Of a DNA stretch of 64,000 nucleotides, positions 53,057 through 61,444 are shown piece by piece (positions within the stretch are counted from its first letter, which is position 1; each line of letters begins with the position of its first letter). Made by a program: the position numbers and the translations under genes. Below the pieces are notes generated by a model. The model saw only the letters and a program-made list of their open reading frames with translations. It had not been told where the DNA came from and did not search any database. Source of the stretch: Flavonifractor sp. An10 (lineage in GTDB: Bacteria; Bacillota; Clostridia; Oscillospirales; Oscillospiraceae); assembly GCF_002161215.1 (NCBI RefSeq), contig NZ_NFMB01000010.1, forward strand, positions 124,001-188,000. The letters are read 5' to 3'.

Positions 53057-54499
53057 TTACCGCTCCGGCCCCCGGTCATGGGACTTGTCCCGTCCCTGGC
53101 GGGCCAGTTGGTCGGCGGCCTTGCGGAGCCGTTCCACAGCTTTCAGTTCCTCCCGCATGGCTTTCATGTCGATGCTGTCCACCTGCTTCTGGGCGGTCAG
53201 CAGGTCGATCTCGCGCTGCCATTCCTTCGGGGTGATTTCCTCGCCGCTGGCTTTCAGTTCTTTCAGATACCGGGCCGCCGCGTCATAGAGGATCAGTTCC
53301 CGGCTGTGGCGCTGCTCGAACAGTTCCCGCTTCTCCGGCTTTATCCTGGCAAGCTGCTTATGGACAGTCCTGTACTCGTTGTACTGCGCCCACATCTCCC
53401 CGCGCTCGGTGAGTGTAGCAATCCGGCGCTCGGCCTTAACGATCTCTCGCCGCAGGTCATAGTAGCGGGTATTCATATCTGTGATTTTTTCATGGAGCTG
53501 CTGCATGGATTGGATGCCGTTTGCCTGCAAAAAGCTGAACAGGGCGGCGCTCTCCTGCAAAGCCCGGATTTTGCCGGTGCGGGTGTCGGGCCGCTTGAGC
53601 TGCTGCTGGGCCTCCCACAAGTCAATCATGCTGGGCTGCTGGCCCTCCGGCTTCTCGGCCTCTGCCTTAGACCAGTTGTAGAGGCGGGTAATGCGGGCCT
53701 TGATTTCTTTCAGCAGCTTGTTGTCGGCGGCGATCTGCCGATTGATTTCTCCCTTGTCGGTGCGGATGCCGCGCTTCTCCATCTGGCTGGCCGCTGGCCC
53801 CAGGTGGACAGAGGGGATTTTATCAATGCCCTGGCGCTTGTAGCTGCGGTGGTCTACCAGGGCAGGCTGACCGGCGGCCTCCAATGCCCGGTTGGTATAG
53901 GCCGCCCATGCTGCCCGCCAAATCTCCACATTCCCTTTGTCGTTCCAGTCGGTGGTGTCCTCCCGGTGGTTCTTCCAGCCGCCTTTCCCGTCCGGGATGC
54001 GCTGGCCGTTCTCGTCCAGGTCATATGCCTTGCGGCACTTCGCGCCCCATGCGCCATTTTCTTTCAGGGGCCGGACGGTCAGCATGATATGGACATGGGG
54101 GTTGCCGGTTCCCTTGTCGTGGATGGCGAAGTCGGCGCACATCCCCTTGTCCACAAAGTTGTCCTTCACATAGGCCCGAACAAGGGCAAGCTGCTGTTCC
54201 CTGGACAGTTCGCGGGGCAAAGCCGCTTCAATCTCGCGGGCAAGCTGGCTGTCCCTGGCTTTCTCGATCTGCTCCACACTGTTCCAGAGGTTGGAGCGGT
54301 CTGCAAACTCCGGCGGGGCGTGGGCGGGCAGCATGATTTCCGCATGGACAACGCCGCCCTTCCGGGTGTAATCATGGGTCAGGCCGTCCCATTCATTTGT
54401 CAGCTTTGTCCCGCTTCGGTAGGCGGCTGCGGCAACAGCGGAACGGCCCTCGCTGCGCTTGATGATACTGACGGGGATATGGCAAAAATCTATGGGGAT
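53057..54499 (-). CDS. MobA/MobL-family relaxase
   Basis: About 480 aa. The N-terminus PIDFCHIPVSIIKRSEGRSAVAAAAYRSGTKL is the MobA/MobL signature, and NPHVHIMLTVRPL (about residue 120) supplies the metal-binding His pair. The C-terminal half is coiled coil, ending in a basic tail. It nicks oriT and pilots DNA transfer. The homologous start position holds ATC (54499) instead of ATG, just after AAAGGAGG; an ATA follows at 54493. The only in-frame ATG upstream, 54760, would add 87 unrelated residues. The start is therefore unresolved. Confidence 0.88.
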   Translation of the reverse strand: MPIDFCHIPVSIIKRSEGRSAVAAAAYRSGTKLTNEWDGLTHDYTRKGGVVHAEIMLPAHAPPEFADRSNLWNSVEQIEKARDSQLAREIEAALPRELSREQQLALVRAYVKDNFVDKGMCADFAIHDKGTGNPHVHIMLTVRPLKENGAWGAKCRKAYDLDENGQRIPDGKGGWKNHREDTTDWNDKGNVEIWRAAWAAYTNRALEAAGQPALVDHRSYKRQGIDKIPSVHLGPAASQMEKRGIRTDKGEINRQIAADNKLLKEIKARITRLYNWSKAEAEKPEGQQPSMIDLWEAQQQLKRPDTRTGKIRALQESAALFSFLQANGIQSMQQLHEKITDMNTRYYDLRREIVKAERRIATLTERGEMWAQYNEYRTVHKQLARIKPEKRELFEQRHSRELILYDAAARYLKELKASGEEITPKEWQREIDLLTAQKQVDSIDMKAMREELKAVERLRKAADQLARQGRDKSHDRGPER

Positions 54500-54689
54500 G
54501 GCCTCCTTTCGGTGAGGGGTATTCAGGCTCCGTGGAGCCGGACAGACGCGAAGCGGGTGTCTGGCTGCGCGGGGCGCACAAGGGGTTTGGGGAGTGTAGC
54601 TCCCCATCGCGGACGAAGTACGCAACAGCCCCCGGCAGGGCGCACGACACCGGCAACGGTGTATAAGTGCGCCCTTGTAAACAAGGGAT

Positions 54690-54986
54690 TTACGGCTTGT
54701 CCCCGGATTTCGGCAGTTTTGCGGCCAGTTCCGCCGCCCCCGGAAGATGGGACAGGGCAATCAGGAACGCCTTGACCTCTACGCCGGGAAGGCCAGGGGC
54801 CAGAGGGAACACGCCCTCCAAAATGGCCCCGCGCTCAATCAGGCGGCGGGTGCGGGCCTTGCGTTCCTCGTTACGCTGTTTGTTCTCCAAAATCTTCTGG
54901 CGGTTCTCAAGCTGCCGGATCTCCTTCAGGACTTCTTCGCGCTCGTCTTTTTTCGGTTTCGCTTGGGTGGTGATTTCTTTGTGCAT
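54690..54986 (-). CDS. DUF3847 protein
   Basis: 98 aa. Charged coiled coil (EREEVLKEIRQLENRQKILENKQRNEERKARTRRLIERGAILE) followed by a short helical tail, the DUF3847 pattern, usually encoded just upstream of MobA/MobL relaxases. AAAGGAGAAAGCGAT precedes ATG 54986. It overlaps the end of the sigma-like gene by 61 bases in another frame. Confidence 0.8.
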   Translation of the reverse strand: MHKEITTQAKPKKDEREEVLKEIRQLENRQKILENKQRNEERKARTRRLIERGAILEGVFPLAPGLPGVEVKAFLIALSHLPGAAELAAKLPKSGDKP

Positions 54987-55465
54987 ATCGCTTTCTCCTT
55001 TGGCGGCTCCATCCAGCCGCGCCTGATATAATATTTCTGTAACTTGATGATGGCGTTGCGTACCGTGACAATGGCAGCCGATGTGGTAAAGCCCTCGGCC
55101 TCGGCAATCTCCTTGAAGGGCTTGCCCTCCCAAAACCGGGCATGAAGGCAGCTTGCATGCCGGGGTGTCAGAGTGGCAAGGGCCTCCTGGAGCCGTTCCA
55201 CCATCAGGGCGCGGGCGGCCTCCTGTTCCCGTTCCGTTTCTTTCTCCATCAGAAAATCCTCCGGGGAAACGGCCTGCTCCGGGAAATGGTTTTCCATGCC
55301 GGGGGATGCGTCCAGAGAGTAACAGTGATAGTGCTGTTTGGCGTCATTGGCGTCCTCTGCTCGGCTTTCCTCCGCAATGGCGTCTGCCACCTCATCCGGC
55401 ACTTCCACAAGGGTGTCCTTCTTGCAAATCGGGTAGTAGTATTTTTTCAGGTTGATGGTTTTCAT
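54926..55465 (-). CDS. Sigma-70 region-4-like protein (paralogue 1)
   Basis: 179 aa. N-terminal MKTINLKKYYYPICKKDTLVEVPDEVADAI, then a helical segment and a C-terminal sigma region 4-type HTH (ALATLTPRHASCLHARFWEGKPFKEIAEAEGFTTSAAIVTVRNAIIKLQKYY), with a basic tail. No region 2 is visible, so it is not a complete sigma factor. ATG 55465 overlaps the end of paralogue 2 by 4 bases. Confidence 0.82.
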   Translation of the reverse strand: MKTINLKKYYYPICKKDTLVEVPDEVADAIAEESRAEDANDAKQHYHCYSLDASPGMENHFPEQAVSPEDFLMEKETEREQEAARALMVERLQEALATLTPRHASCLHARFWEGKPFKEIAEAEGFTTSAAIVTVRNAIIKLQKYYIRRGWMEPPKEKAICTKKSPPKRNRKKTSAKKS

Positions 55466-55923
55466 AGGCCGCTTGTCCATTTCCGGCGTATGAAGTACCG
55501 GCGCAGCCGCCGGAGCGCCGCATGGATGGACTTCCCCGCCTGGGATGGGGTAATACCCTCCATCGCAGCAATGTCCTTCACTTTCATCCCCAGCATATAC
55601 CGGGCATGGACGCGGCGGGCCTGCGTTGGGGGCAGAGAGGAAATGGCCTCATAGAGCCGCCGGAGCAGTTCGGCATATTCGGCCTGCGCCTCCTTTTCCA
55701 TCAGGCAATCCTCCGGCGATGGCTGCGCCCAGCCGATGGCGGCGTTCTCAATCCCATCATTGCAGTCAAGGGAGTAAAACGCCTTGTAGCGGTACATCTT
55801 GCGTTCCCTGGCGGCCTCGGCCCGCTTGTCCAGCAGGAACGCCTCGGCGATTTCATCCGACACCTCCACAAGGGTGTCCTCAGTGCAGAACGGATAATAT
55901 TGCTTGAGGTTGATGGTCTGCAT
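55462..55923 (-). CDS. Sigma-70 region-4-like protein (paralogue 2)
   Basis: 153 aa with the same plan as its neighbours: MQTINLKQYYPFCTEDTLVEVSDEIAEAF, a middle with SPEDCLMEKE, and a C-terminal HTH (SSLPPTQARRVHARYMLGMKVKDIAAMEGITPSQAGKSIHAALRRLRRYF). ATG 55923; the upstream frame contains no family sequence. It may recruit RNA polymerase as an anti- or co-sigma regulator; the role is unproven. Confidence 0.82.
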   Translation of the reverse strand: MQTINLKQYYPFCTEDTLVEVSDEIAEAFLLDKRAEAARERKMYRYKAFYSLDCNDGIENAAIGWAQPSPEDCLMEKEAQAEYAELLRRLYEAISSLPPTQARRVHARYMLGMKVKDIAAMEGITPSQAGKSIHAALRRLRRYFIRRKWTSGL

Positions 55924-55933
55924 AGGCCCGCCC

Positions 55934-56386
55934 TCATTCTGACGGGAAAAGGCCGTCATAGCAGCGGCGCATATTCCGCAGGCCCCGCCGGATGGCAATG
56001 CTGACCTTGCTGCTGTGTACGCCCTCCATCCGGGAGATTTCCGGCTGGTTGATACCGGCGATGTAGTAGGCCCGGACACGGCGGGCCTGGGTTGGAGTGG
56101 TATGAGACAGTGCCTCCGGCAAGGCGGCAACCAGCCGCAGGCGGGCGGCCCGTTCCTCGCGCTCCAAAAGGATTTCCTCCGGCGATCTCCCGTATTCCAG
56201 CGCGTAGTTCTCCGTCCAGCTATATGCGTCCAGGGAGTACCAGGCGCGGTGGTAGACCTTCCGGCGCTCATAGTTGTTCATCTCGCGCTGGGCCTGCCGC
56301 ATGGCCTCCCAGACCTCGTCGCTGACCTCTACAAACTCGTCGTGCCGGTAGTGGGGATAAATCCACCGCAGATTGATTGTTTTCAT
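55934..56386 (-). CDS. Sigma-70 region-4-like protein (paralogue 3)
   Basis: 150 aa: MKTINLRWIYPHYRHDEFVEVSDEVWEAM, SPEEILLEREERAARLRL, then HTH (HTTPTQARRVRAYYIAGINQPEISRMEGVHSSKVSIAIRRGLRNMRRCY). The shared N-terminal MKTINL...VEVSDEV block shows common descent with paralogues 1 and 2. GGAGGTAAGCCT precedes ATG 56386. Confidence 0.82.
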   Translation of the reverse strand: MKTINLRWIYPHYRHDEFVEVSDEVWEAMRQAQREMNNYERRKVYHRAWYSLDAYSWTENYALEYGRSPEEILLEREERAARLRLVAALPEALSHTTPTQARRVRAYYIAGINQPEISRMEGVHSSKVSIAIRRGLRNMRRCYDGLFPSE

Positions 56387-56489
56387 AGGCTTACCTCCTG
56401 AAAATGGGAGAGGCGGGCAGCTTGTCCGCTGTCCGCCTCCCGCTGGGATAAGGGAAACAATCCCTTTCACTTGGTAGCCCGAAAAGGGG

Positions 56490-56903
56490 TCATTCGTATG
56501 GGTGGTTTCTCAAAATTTTTTTGAAAATTTTTCTGACCGCTTCAATGGAGCCTTGCACCGAACTCTTGGAGCAGCCGCACAGGGCAGCGACCTCCGAAAA
56601 ACTCAGCCCGTCCAGGGCATAGAGCAGGAACCGGCGGCGCTGGGTCTCGGTGCAGGTGTCCAGGACGGCCATCAGCTCGCCCAGCGTTTCCATGCGGCAA
56701 AGGTAGTCCTCCGGCGTTTCGCCGTAGATACCCACGCCCTCGGTGGCAACTATGTACTCGTCAAACTCCCGGCCATCCCAGTGCCGCCGCTGCTCATGGG
56801 ACAGGTTCTCGGTTTTGTGGTCGGCCCGGTCAAGAAATTCATAGACTTCCAGTGTGACCTCCACGGCCACAGCTTGTCCGTTGTAATGGATGGTGACTTC
56901 CAT
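56490..56903 (-). CDS. Sigma-70 region-4-like protein (paralogue 4, divergent)
   Basis: 137 aa. The N-terminus differs (MEVTIHYNGQAVAVEVTLEVYEFLDRADHKTENLSHEQRRHWDGREF), but the middle PEDYLCRMETLGELMAV and the C-terminal HTH (TCTETQRRRFLLYALDGLSFSEVAALCGCSKSSVQGSIEAVRKIFKK) fit the same type. GGAAAGGCAG precedes the ATG. It is first in the run of four. Confidence 0.8.
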   Translation of the reverse strand: MEVTIHYNGQAVAVEVTLEVYEFLDRADHKTENLSHEQRRHWDGREFDEYIVATEGVGIYGETPEDYLCRMETLGELMAVLDTCTETQRRRFLLYALDGLSFSEVAALCGCSKSSVQGSIEAVRKIFKKILRNHPYE

Positions 56904-57380
56904 CTGCCTTTCCTCCGTTCAGATTTTTTGCGGGAAAATCTGAACGGGGCGGCGGGGAGCGGCACCGGGGACAGGGTTCGGGCCATGTTGACCCGATATT
57001 CCGGCCCCACAGGTATGAAAAAACGCCCGGACAGCAGAAAGCTATTCGAGCGCAAAAAATACGGTATTCAGTTACATTGTGACAATTTTCGCACCGGCTG
57101 CCAGACGGGGCCTGTTCGGTGGCTGGGCTTTTTTTGACGGTAGTGCAAATATCGTCTGAATTTGTCGGCGGTCAGTGTGCTTCACGGCGGCTCCCTCCTA
57201 AAGCCGCCGTGTCAGCGTGTAGGCGTCACTCCTTTGTCGAGGGCATAAGGAACGGCGGCCTTGATGTACTCAAAACCGCCGCAGTCCCTGAAAATCCATT
57301 ATGGGCGCACGAAGTTGCCTGCCCTGCAACGGTTTTTTCTTTTCCCGTCTTGCGGGGCAGGATCGCTTGGCTTATTCGGT
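56904..57380. other. Intergenic region with hairpins between sigma-like genes and the transporter operon
   Basis: No supported gene. There is a hairpin at about 56922-56949 (GTTCAGATTTT/AAAATCTGAAC) just upstream of the sigma-like run, an AT-rich patch near 57050-57085 suited to a minus-strand promoter, and a palindrome near 57180-57210 (ACGGCGGCT/AGCCGCCGT). Confidence 0.45.
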
Positions 57381-57752
57381 TTAGGTTTGTTCCTGTCCGG
57401 CTGCCTCTTTCAGCCGTGAAAAGCTCTCATCGCTGATAATGTGTTCAATCCGGCAGGCATCGGCCTCCGCAGTTTTTGGGTCAACGCCTGCGGCGATAAG
57501 CTGCTCGGTAAAGAAGCAGTGACGCTCATAGATTTTTTCAGCCACCTCGCGGCCCACATCGGTCAGATGGAGAAAGTGATCTTCGTCCATCGTGAGAAAG
57601 CCGCCGTCCCGCAAGGTAGCCACTGCATGGCACACGCTGGGCTTTGACACCTCCATGTGCCGGGCCACATCTACGGAGCGTACCATACCGAGTTTCTTTT
57701 GGAGAACAAGGATGGTTTCCAGGTAGTCCTCCCCGGACGCATGAAGTTTCAT
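57381..57752 (-). CDS. DtxR/MntR-family metal-dependent regulator
   Basis: 123 aa. Winged helix (SGEDYLETILVLQKKLGMVRSVDVARHMEVSKPSVCHAVATLRDGGFLTMDEDHFLHLT) and dimerisation/metal domain (EKIYERHCFFTEQLIAAGVDPKTAEADACRIEHIISDESFSRL), with the Cys/Glu/His ligands expected of the family. It has no SH3-like third domain, as in MntR. ATG 57752 follows AAGGAGG. It is last in the transporter operon and probably controls it in response to Mn or Fe. Confidence 0.92.
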   Translation of the reverse strand: MKLHASGEDYLETILVLQKKLGMVRSVDVARHMEVSKPSVCHAVATLRDGGFLTMDEDHFLHLTDVGREVAEKIYERHCFFTEQLIAAGVDPKTAEADACRIEHIISDESFSRLKEAAGQEQT

Positions 57753-57772
57753 CAGTACCTCCTTATTACGAA

Positions 57773-59521
57773 TTAAACGCTTAACTTCCAATTTGCAGAA
57801 GCTGTCTGTAAATCGACCAGTCTATGATAGAGGCCATTTTCTTTCATAAGTTCTTCGTGAGTCCCGTTTTCGGCTACAATACCATCTGACAATACAACAA
57901 TGTTATCGGCAGCCTCCACCGTCCTCATTCGATGAGCGATAATAAGAACCGTCTTGCCTTTTACCAGCCTAGATATTGCGTTTTGAATTTCAGTTTCGTT
58001 ATCTACATCAAGAGAAGCAGTAGCTTCATCGAGAAGAATAACAGGAGCATCTTTCAAAAGAGCGCGTGCGATGGAAAGCCGCTGGCATTCACCGCCTGAT
58101 AGCGTAGAGCCGTTTTCTCCAATCACTGTCTGATAGCCGTCAGGTAATTTTGAAATAAATTCATCACACTGCGCTGCTTTAGCTGCGACAATCACTTCCT
58201 CGTCCGTAGCGTCCTTTTTGCCAACGCGAATATTTTCCATGATGGTGTTATTAAACAGCACAACATCTTGAAAAACGATAGAGAAGTTTTTCATCAACAT
58301 GGTTGAATTTAGCGGAGCAATATCGGTTCCGCCCAACAATATTCTTCCTCCGTCCAGAGGATAAAATTTGGCTGCCAGTTTTGCGACTGTACTTTTGCCG
58401 CCGCCGGACGGGCCAACCAATGCCGTGACCTGTCCCTGTTTTGCAGTAAACGAAACATCCTTCAGTACCGGTTTGCCCTTTTCGTAAGAAAACTGGACAT
58501 GATCGAATGTAATATCGTACCCGTTTGTATGGATATTCTTCTCGCCGGTTTCTTCCGGGTATTCCTCTATTTCTTTCAAACGGTTTACCTGAAGCTGTAC
58601 AGAGAACAGCTCCGCCATATTTGACATCGCCCCGGAAAGCGGATCATAAAGGCGGGAGGCAGCAATCAAAAACAGAATATAGGTAAACAGAGAGGTACCT
58701 CCACTTACCACAAGACCGTTACCTACTACAATCACCGTTGCCAAACCGAGCCGTAAAAACATCTGGCCGGTTGTCAGCAGACTTGCCGTTGTCATTTCGG
58801 ATGAAATTTGTGCTTTTTCTGCGGCATCCATCTTTGCGTCCAATTTGCGAAGATAATCTTCTTCCTGATTGCAGGCTTTTATATCCTGTACAGTTTCCAA
58901 ACACTCCTGAATACCCTCTGCAAGCTCAAGTCTGGCGTTCATGTGTTTTTGGTTGAGTTTTTCCTGCCATTTCCGTGACAGAATAACGATTGCAAATGAA
59001 ATCGGAGCTACCCAGAGAAGAGCCAGGCCCATTTGCCAGTTGAAAATCAGCAGGCCGATACAAACAATCCCCGTAGAGATAACTGCTCCAAAGAATTGTG
59101 GAACCGTATGGGAAAATGCGTGCTCAAAGTTTGCACAGTCTCCCATAATAGTGCTTGTCAGGTCAGCAAGATCACGCTGGTGGAAGAAGGTCAGCGGAAG
59201 GGTGCGCAATTTTTCCGCAAGTCCGATACGCCGCCTTGCGCTTTCGTCATACGTTCCGAGATATGCTGCGGTGTACTGGCAATAATGAAAAATAAATACA
59301 ACGGCTAAAATCACAATTCCAATCACAGTGTAAACGGCGGCACTGATCTCTGGCGCACTCGTTCCCAAAACAGGCGCAAGAAGCTGATTGAGGACGATAG
59401 CCAGAAGAATAACAGGAAACATAAGGCTGATATTAGCCAGTACCGAATAAACGATCCCTTTTAACAGGTCTTTTGCACCCTGATTGCTTAACGCATACTT
59501 CTTTTTTAACGCCTTAATCAT
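57773..59521 (-). CDS. ABC exporter half-transporter (second of pair)
   Basis: 582 aa. N-terminal six-helix ABC membrane domain, C-terminal ATPase with Walker A VGPSGGGKSTVA, signature TLSGGECQRLSIARA and Walker B VILLDEATASLD, H-loop IIAHRMRTV. GGAAAGGAGG precedes ATG 59521. Its start overlaps the partner's end by 8 bases, so the two are probably a heterodimer like IrtAB-type or multidrug-type exporters; substrate unknown. Confidence 0.93.
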   Translation of the reverse strand: MIKALKKKYALSNQGAKDLLKGIVYSVLANISLMFPVILLAIVLNQLLAPVLGTSAPEISAAVYTVIGIVILAVVFIFHYCQYTAAYLGTYDESARRRIGLAEKLRTLPLTFFHQRDLADLTSTIMGDCANFEHAFSHTVPQFFGAVISTGIVCIGLLIFNWQMGLALLWVAPISFAIVILSRKWQEKLNQKHMNARLELAEGIQECLETVQDIKACNQEEDYLRKLDAKMDAAEKAQISSEMTTASLLTTGQMFLRLGLATVIVVGNGLVVSGGTSLFTYILFLIAASRLYDPLSGAMSNMAELFSVQLQVNRLKEIEEYPEETGEKNIHTNGYDITFDHVQFSYEKGKPVLKDVSFTAKQGQVTALVGPSGGGKSTVAKLAAKFYPLDGGRILLGGTDIAPLNSTMLMKNFSIVFQDVVLFNNTIMENIRVGKKDATDEEVIVAAKAAQCDEFISKLPDGYQTVIGENGSTLSGGECQRLSIARALLKDAPVILLDEATASLDVDNETEIQNAISRLVKGKTVLIIAHRMRTVEAADNIVVLSDGIVAENGTHEELMKENGLYHRLVDLQTASANWKLSV

Positions 59522-61322
59522 GCTGCTCGTCCTCCTTTCCGACCTTCCAGGCAATCGAAGTCTGGTAATCCTTCCACATGGAAGAATAAATACCATTTAA
59601 GGCTACTAATTCTTCGTGTGTACCTCTTTCTGCAATCTGCCCATCCTTGAACACCAGAATAAGGTCTGCGTCTTGTATCGTAGAAAGTCGATGAGCAATC
59701 ATCAGAACCGTTTTGTTTTGGGTCAGCCGCTCAAAAGCGAGCTGTATCTGATGTTCGTTTTCGGCATCTGCAAATGCTGTGGCTTCATCCAGCACAATAA
59801 TAGGGGCGTCTTTTAAGATTGCCCTTGCAAGAGCAATCCTTTGATTTTCACCTCCTGAGAGATATGTGCCTCCTGTTCCAACGAGCGTATCAAGCCCATC
59901 CGGGAGGCGGTCAATAATGTCCTTGCATTGTGCTTCATCAGCCGCTTTCAGGACTTCTTCCCTGGTAGCGTCCGGGCGGGCCGCTTTAATATTATTCAGT
60001 AAAGTATCCTTGAACAGACGGGTATTCTGAAACACGAAAGCAACCCTTTCCATCAGTTCCTGCTTCTCAATATTGCGTACATCCACGCCGCCAATCGTAA
60101 CAGAACCTGACTGAACATCATAAAATCGGGGAATGAGACTTGCTGCTGTACTTTTACCGCTGCCAGAGGCACCAACAAGCGCAACTGTTTTTCCTGCCGG
60201 AACCTCAAAGCTGATATAGTCTAAGGCCTTCTCTTTGGCCCCTGGATAGGCGAAGGAAACATCCGAAAACACAATCGAAGCATCTGCCGGGATCAGGGGA
60301 TGTTCCGGCTCTTTCAATGGCTTTTCCTGCAAAATTTCATCCACCCGGCTGACTGCACTTTTAGCCGCCATAAGCTGCTCGCTGGCAAACATGATACGGT
60401 TCATCATAGTTGCACAGACCGGAGTAAACAAACTGTAAAACAGAAAATCCAGCACAACATTTTCATAAGCCGCCTGGCCGCTGACCCCGGACAAAATAAA
60501 CATGGCGACTGGAATAAGTAAAACAAATGTGCCGTTCAGTGTTACTGTAAATCCAGTAAGAGGAATACGGCATTTTAAGGCATACCCGGAAGCAAATTTT
60601 TCGTATTCTTCTATTGCAGCGTGAAAATTTTTGAAGGAATAAATAGTTTGCTGAAATACTTTTACAACAGGAATACCGCGAATATATTCCACAGCTTCTT
60701 TATTCATCGTTTCCAGTGCAGTCATATACTTGCCCATAAACTGCGCATTATCTCCGCCCATCATCTGTTTGAGAAAGATGACACTGATTCCCATAGGTAT
60801 CAGGCAGCAAATTCCCAGCCGCCAGTCAAAAAGGAAAATCAAAATAATAACGGCAACCGGCATAACTGCGGCTCCGGTCAGATCGGGAAGCTGATGGGCC
60901 AGAAATCCTTCTGTAAGTCCTGCATTATCATCAATGATTTTTCTGAGCCGTCCGCTTGCATTTTGGCTGAAATACCCCAACGGCAGCGTCACGATATGAT
61001 GAATTGCAGATTTTCTCATATTGGTGGCTGTACGAAACGCCGCCAGATGAGTACAGTTCAGGGCGATAAAATAAATTAAAATGCTTGCCGTTGCAAACAC
61101 AACCGCCATCCACGCATAATGGGCGCTCCCCGTTGCAAGAGATATATCCCCGGCAGCAAAAGCCTGGATTAAATCGCGGATGACGAGCCAAATGCAAACA
61201 AAAGGCAGCATAGATAAAATGGTACTGATCCCGGAGAGAACACATCCCAAAACGGTCAAAACATGGAATTTCCCTGCATATCCGAACATTCTGGACAGTT
61301 CTCCATTTTTTTGCTTATCCAT
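59514..61322 (-). CDS. ABC exporter half-transporter (first of pair)
   Basis: 602 aa from ATG 61322 (AAAGGAG upstream). The frame continues to 61454, adding 44 non-conserved residues. Membrane domain, then ATPase: Walker A VGASGSGKSTAA, signature YLSGGENQRIALARA, Walker B IIVLDEATAFAD (D where S is common), H-loop IAHRLSTI. It follows the ECF ATPase gene by 122 bases on the same strand. Confidence 0.93.
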   Translation of the reverse strand: MDKQKNGELSRMFGYAGKFHVLTVLGCVLSGISTILSMLPFVCIWLVIRDLIQAFAAGDISLATGSAHYAWMAVVFATASILIYFIALNCTHLAAFRTATNMRKSAIHHIVTLPLGYFSQNASGRLRKIIDDNAGLTEGFLAHQLPDLTGAAVMPVAVIILIFLFDWRLGICCLIPMGISVIFLKQMMGGDNAQFMGKYMTALETMNKEAVEYIRGIPVVKVFQQTIYSFKNFHAAIEEYEKFASGYALKCRIPLTGFTVTLNGTFVLLIPVAMFILSGVSGQAAYENVVLDFLFYSLFTPVCATMMNRIMFASEQLMAAKSAVSRVDEILQEKPLKEPEHPLIPADASIVFSDVSFAYPGAKEKALDYISFEVPAGKTVALVGASGSGKSTAASLIPRFYDVQSGSVTIGGVDVRNIEKQELMERVAFVFQNTRLFKDTLLNNIKAARPDATREEVLKAADEAQCKDIIDRLPDGLDTLVGTGGTYLSGGENQRIALARAILKDAPIIVLDEATAFADAENEHQIQLAFERLTQNKTVLMIAHRLSTIQDADLILVFKDGQIAERGTHEELVALNGIYSSMWKDYQTSIAWKVGKEDEQHD

Positions 61323-61444
61323 AAGCAAGGCTCCTTTCGCAATAATAGACGAGTTAGTATCTTCTAACCCGTCTATTATCATAAAATCATTCAGTTGTTT
61401 CTGCCACTCCATACAGAGCGTATCTATCCAATCAGACACATAAT

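Noticed and set aside
53078-54775. 565-aa plus-strand frame opposite the relaxase
   Set aside because: Antisense shadow of the MobA/MobL gene; no start signal or domain.
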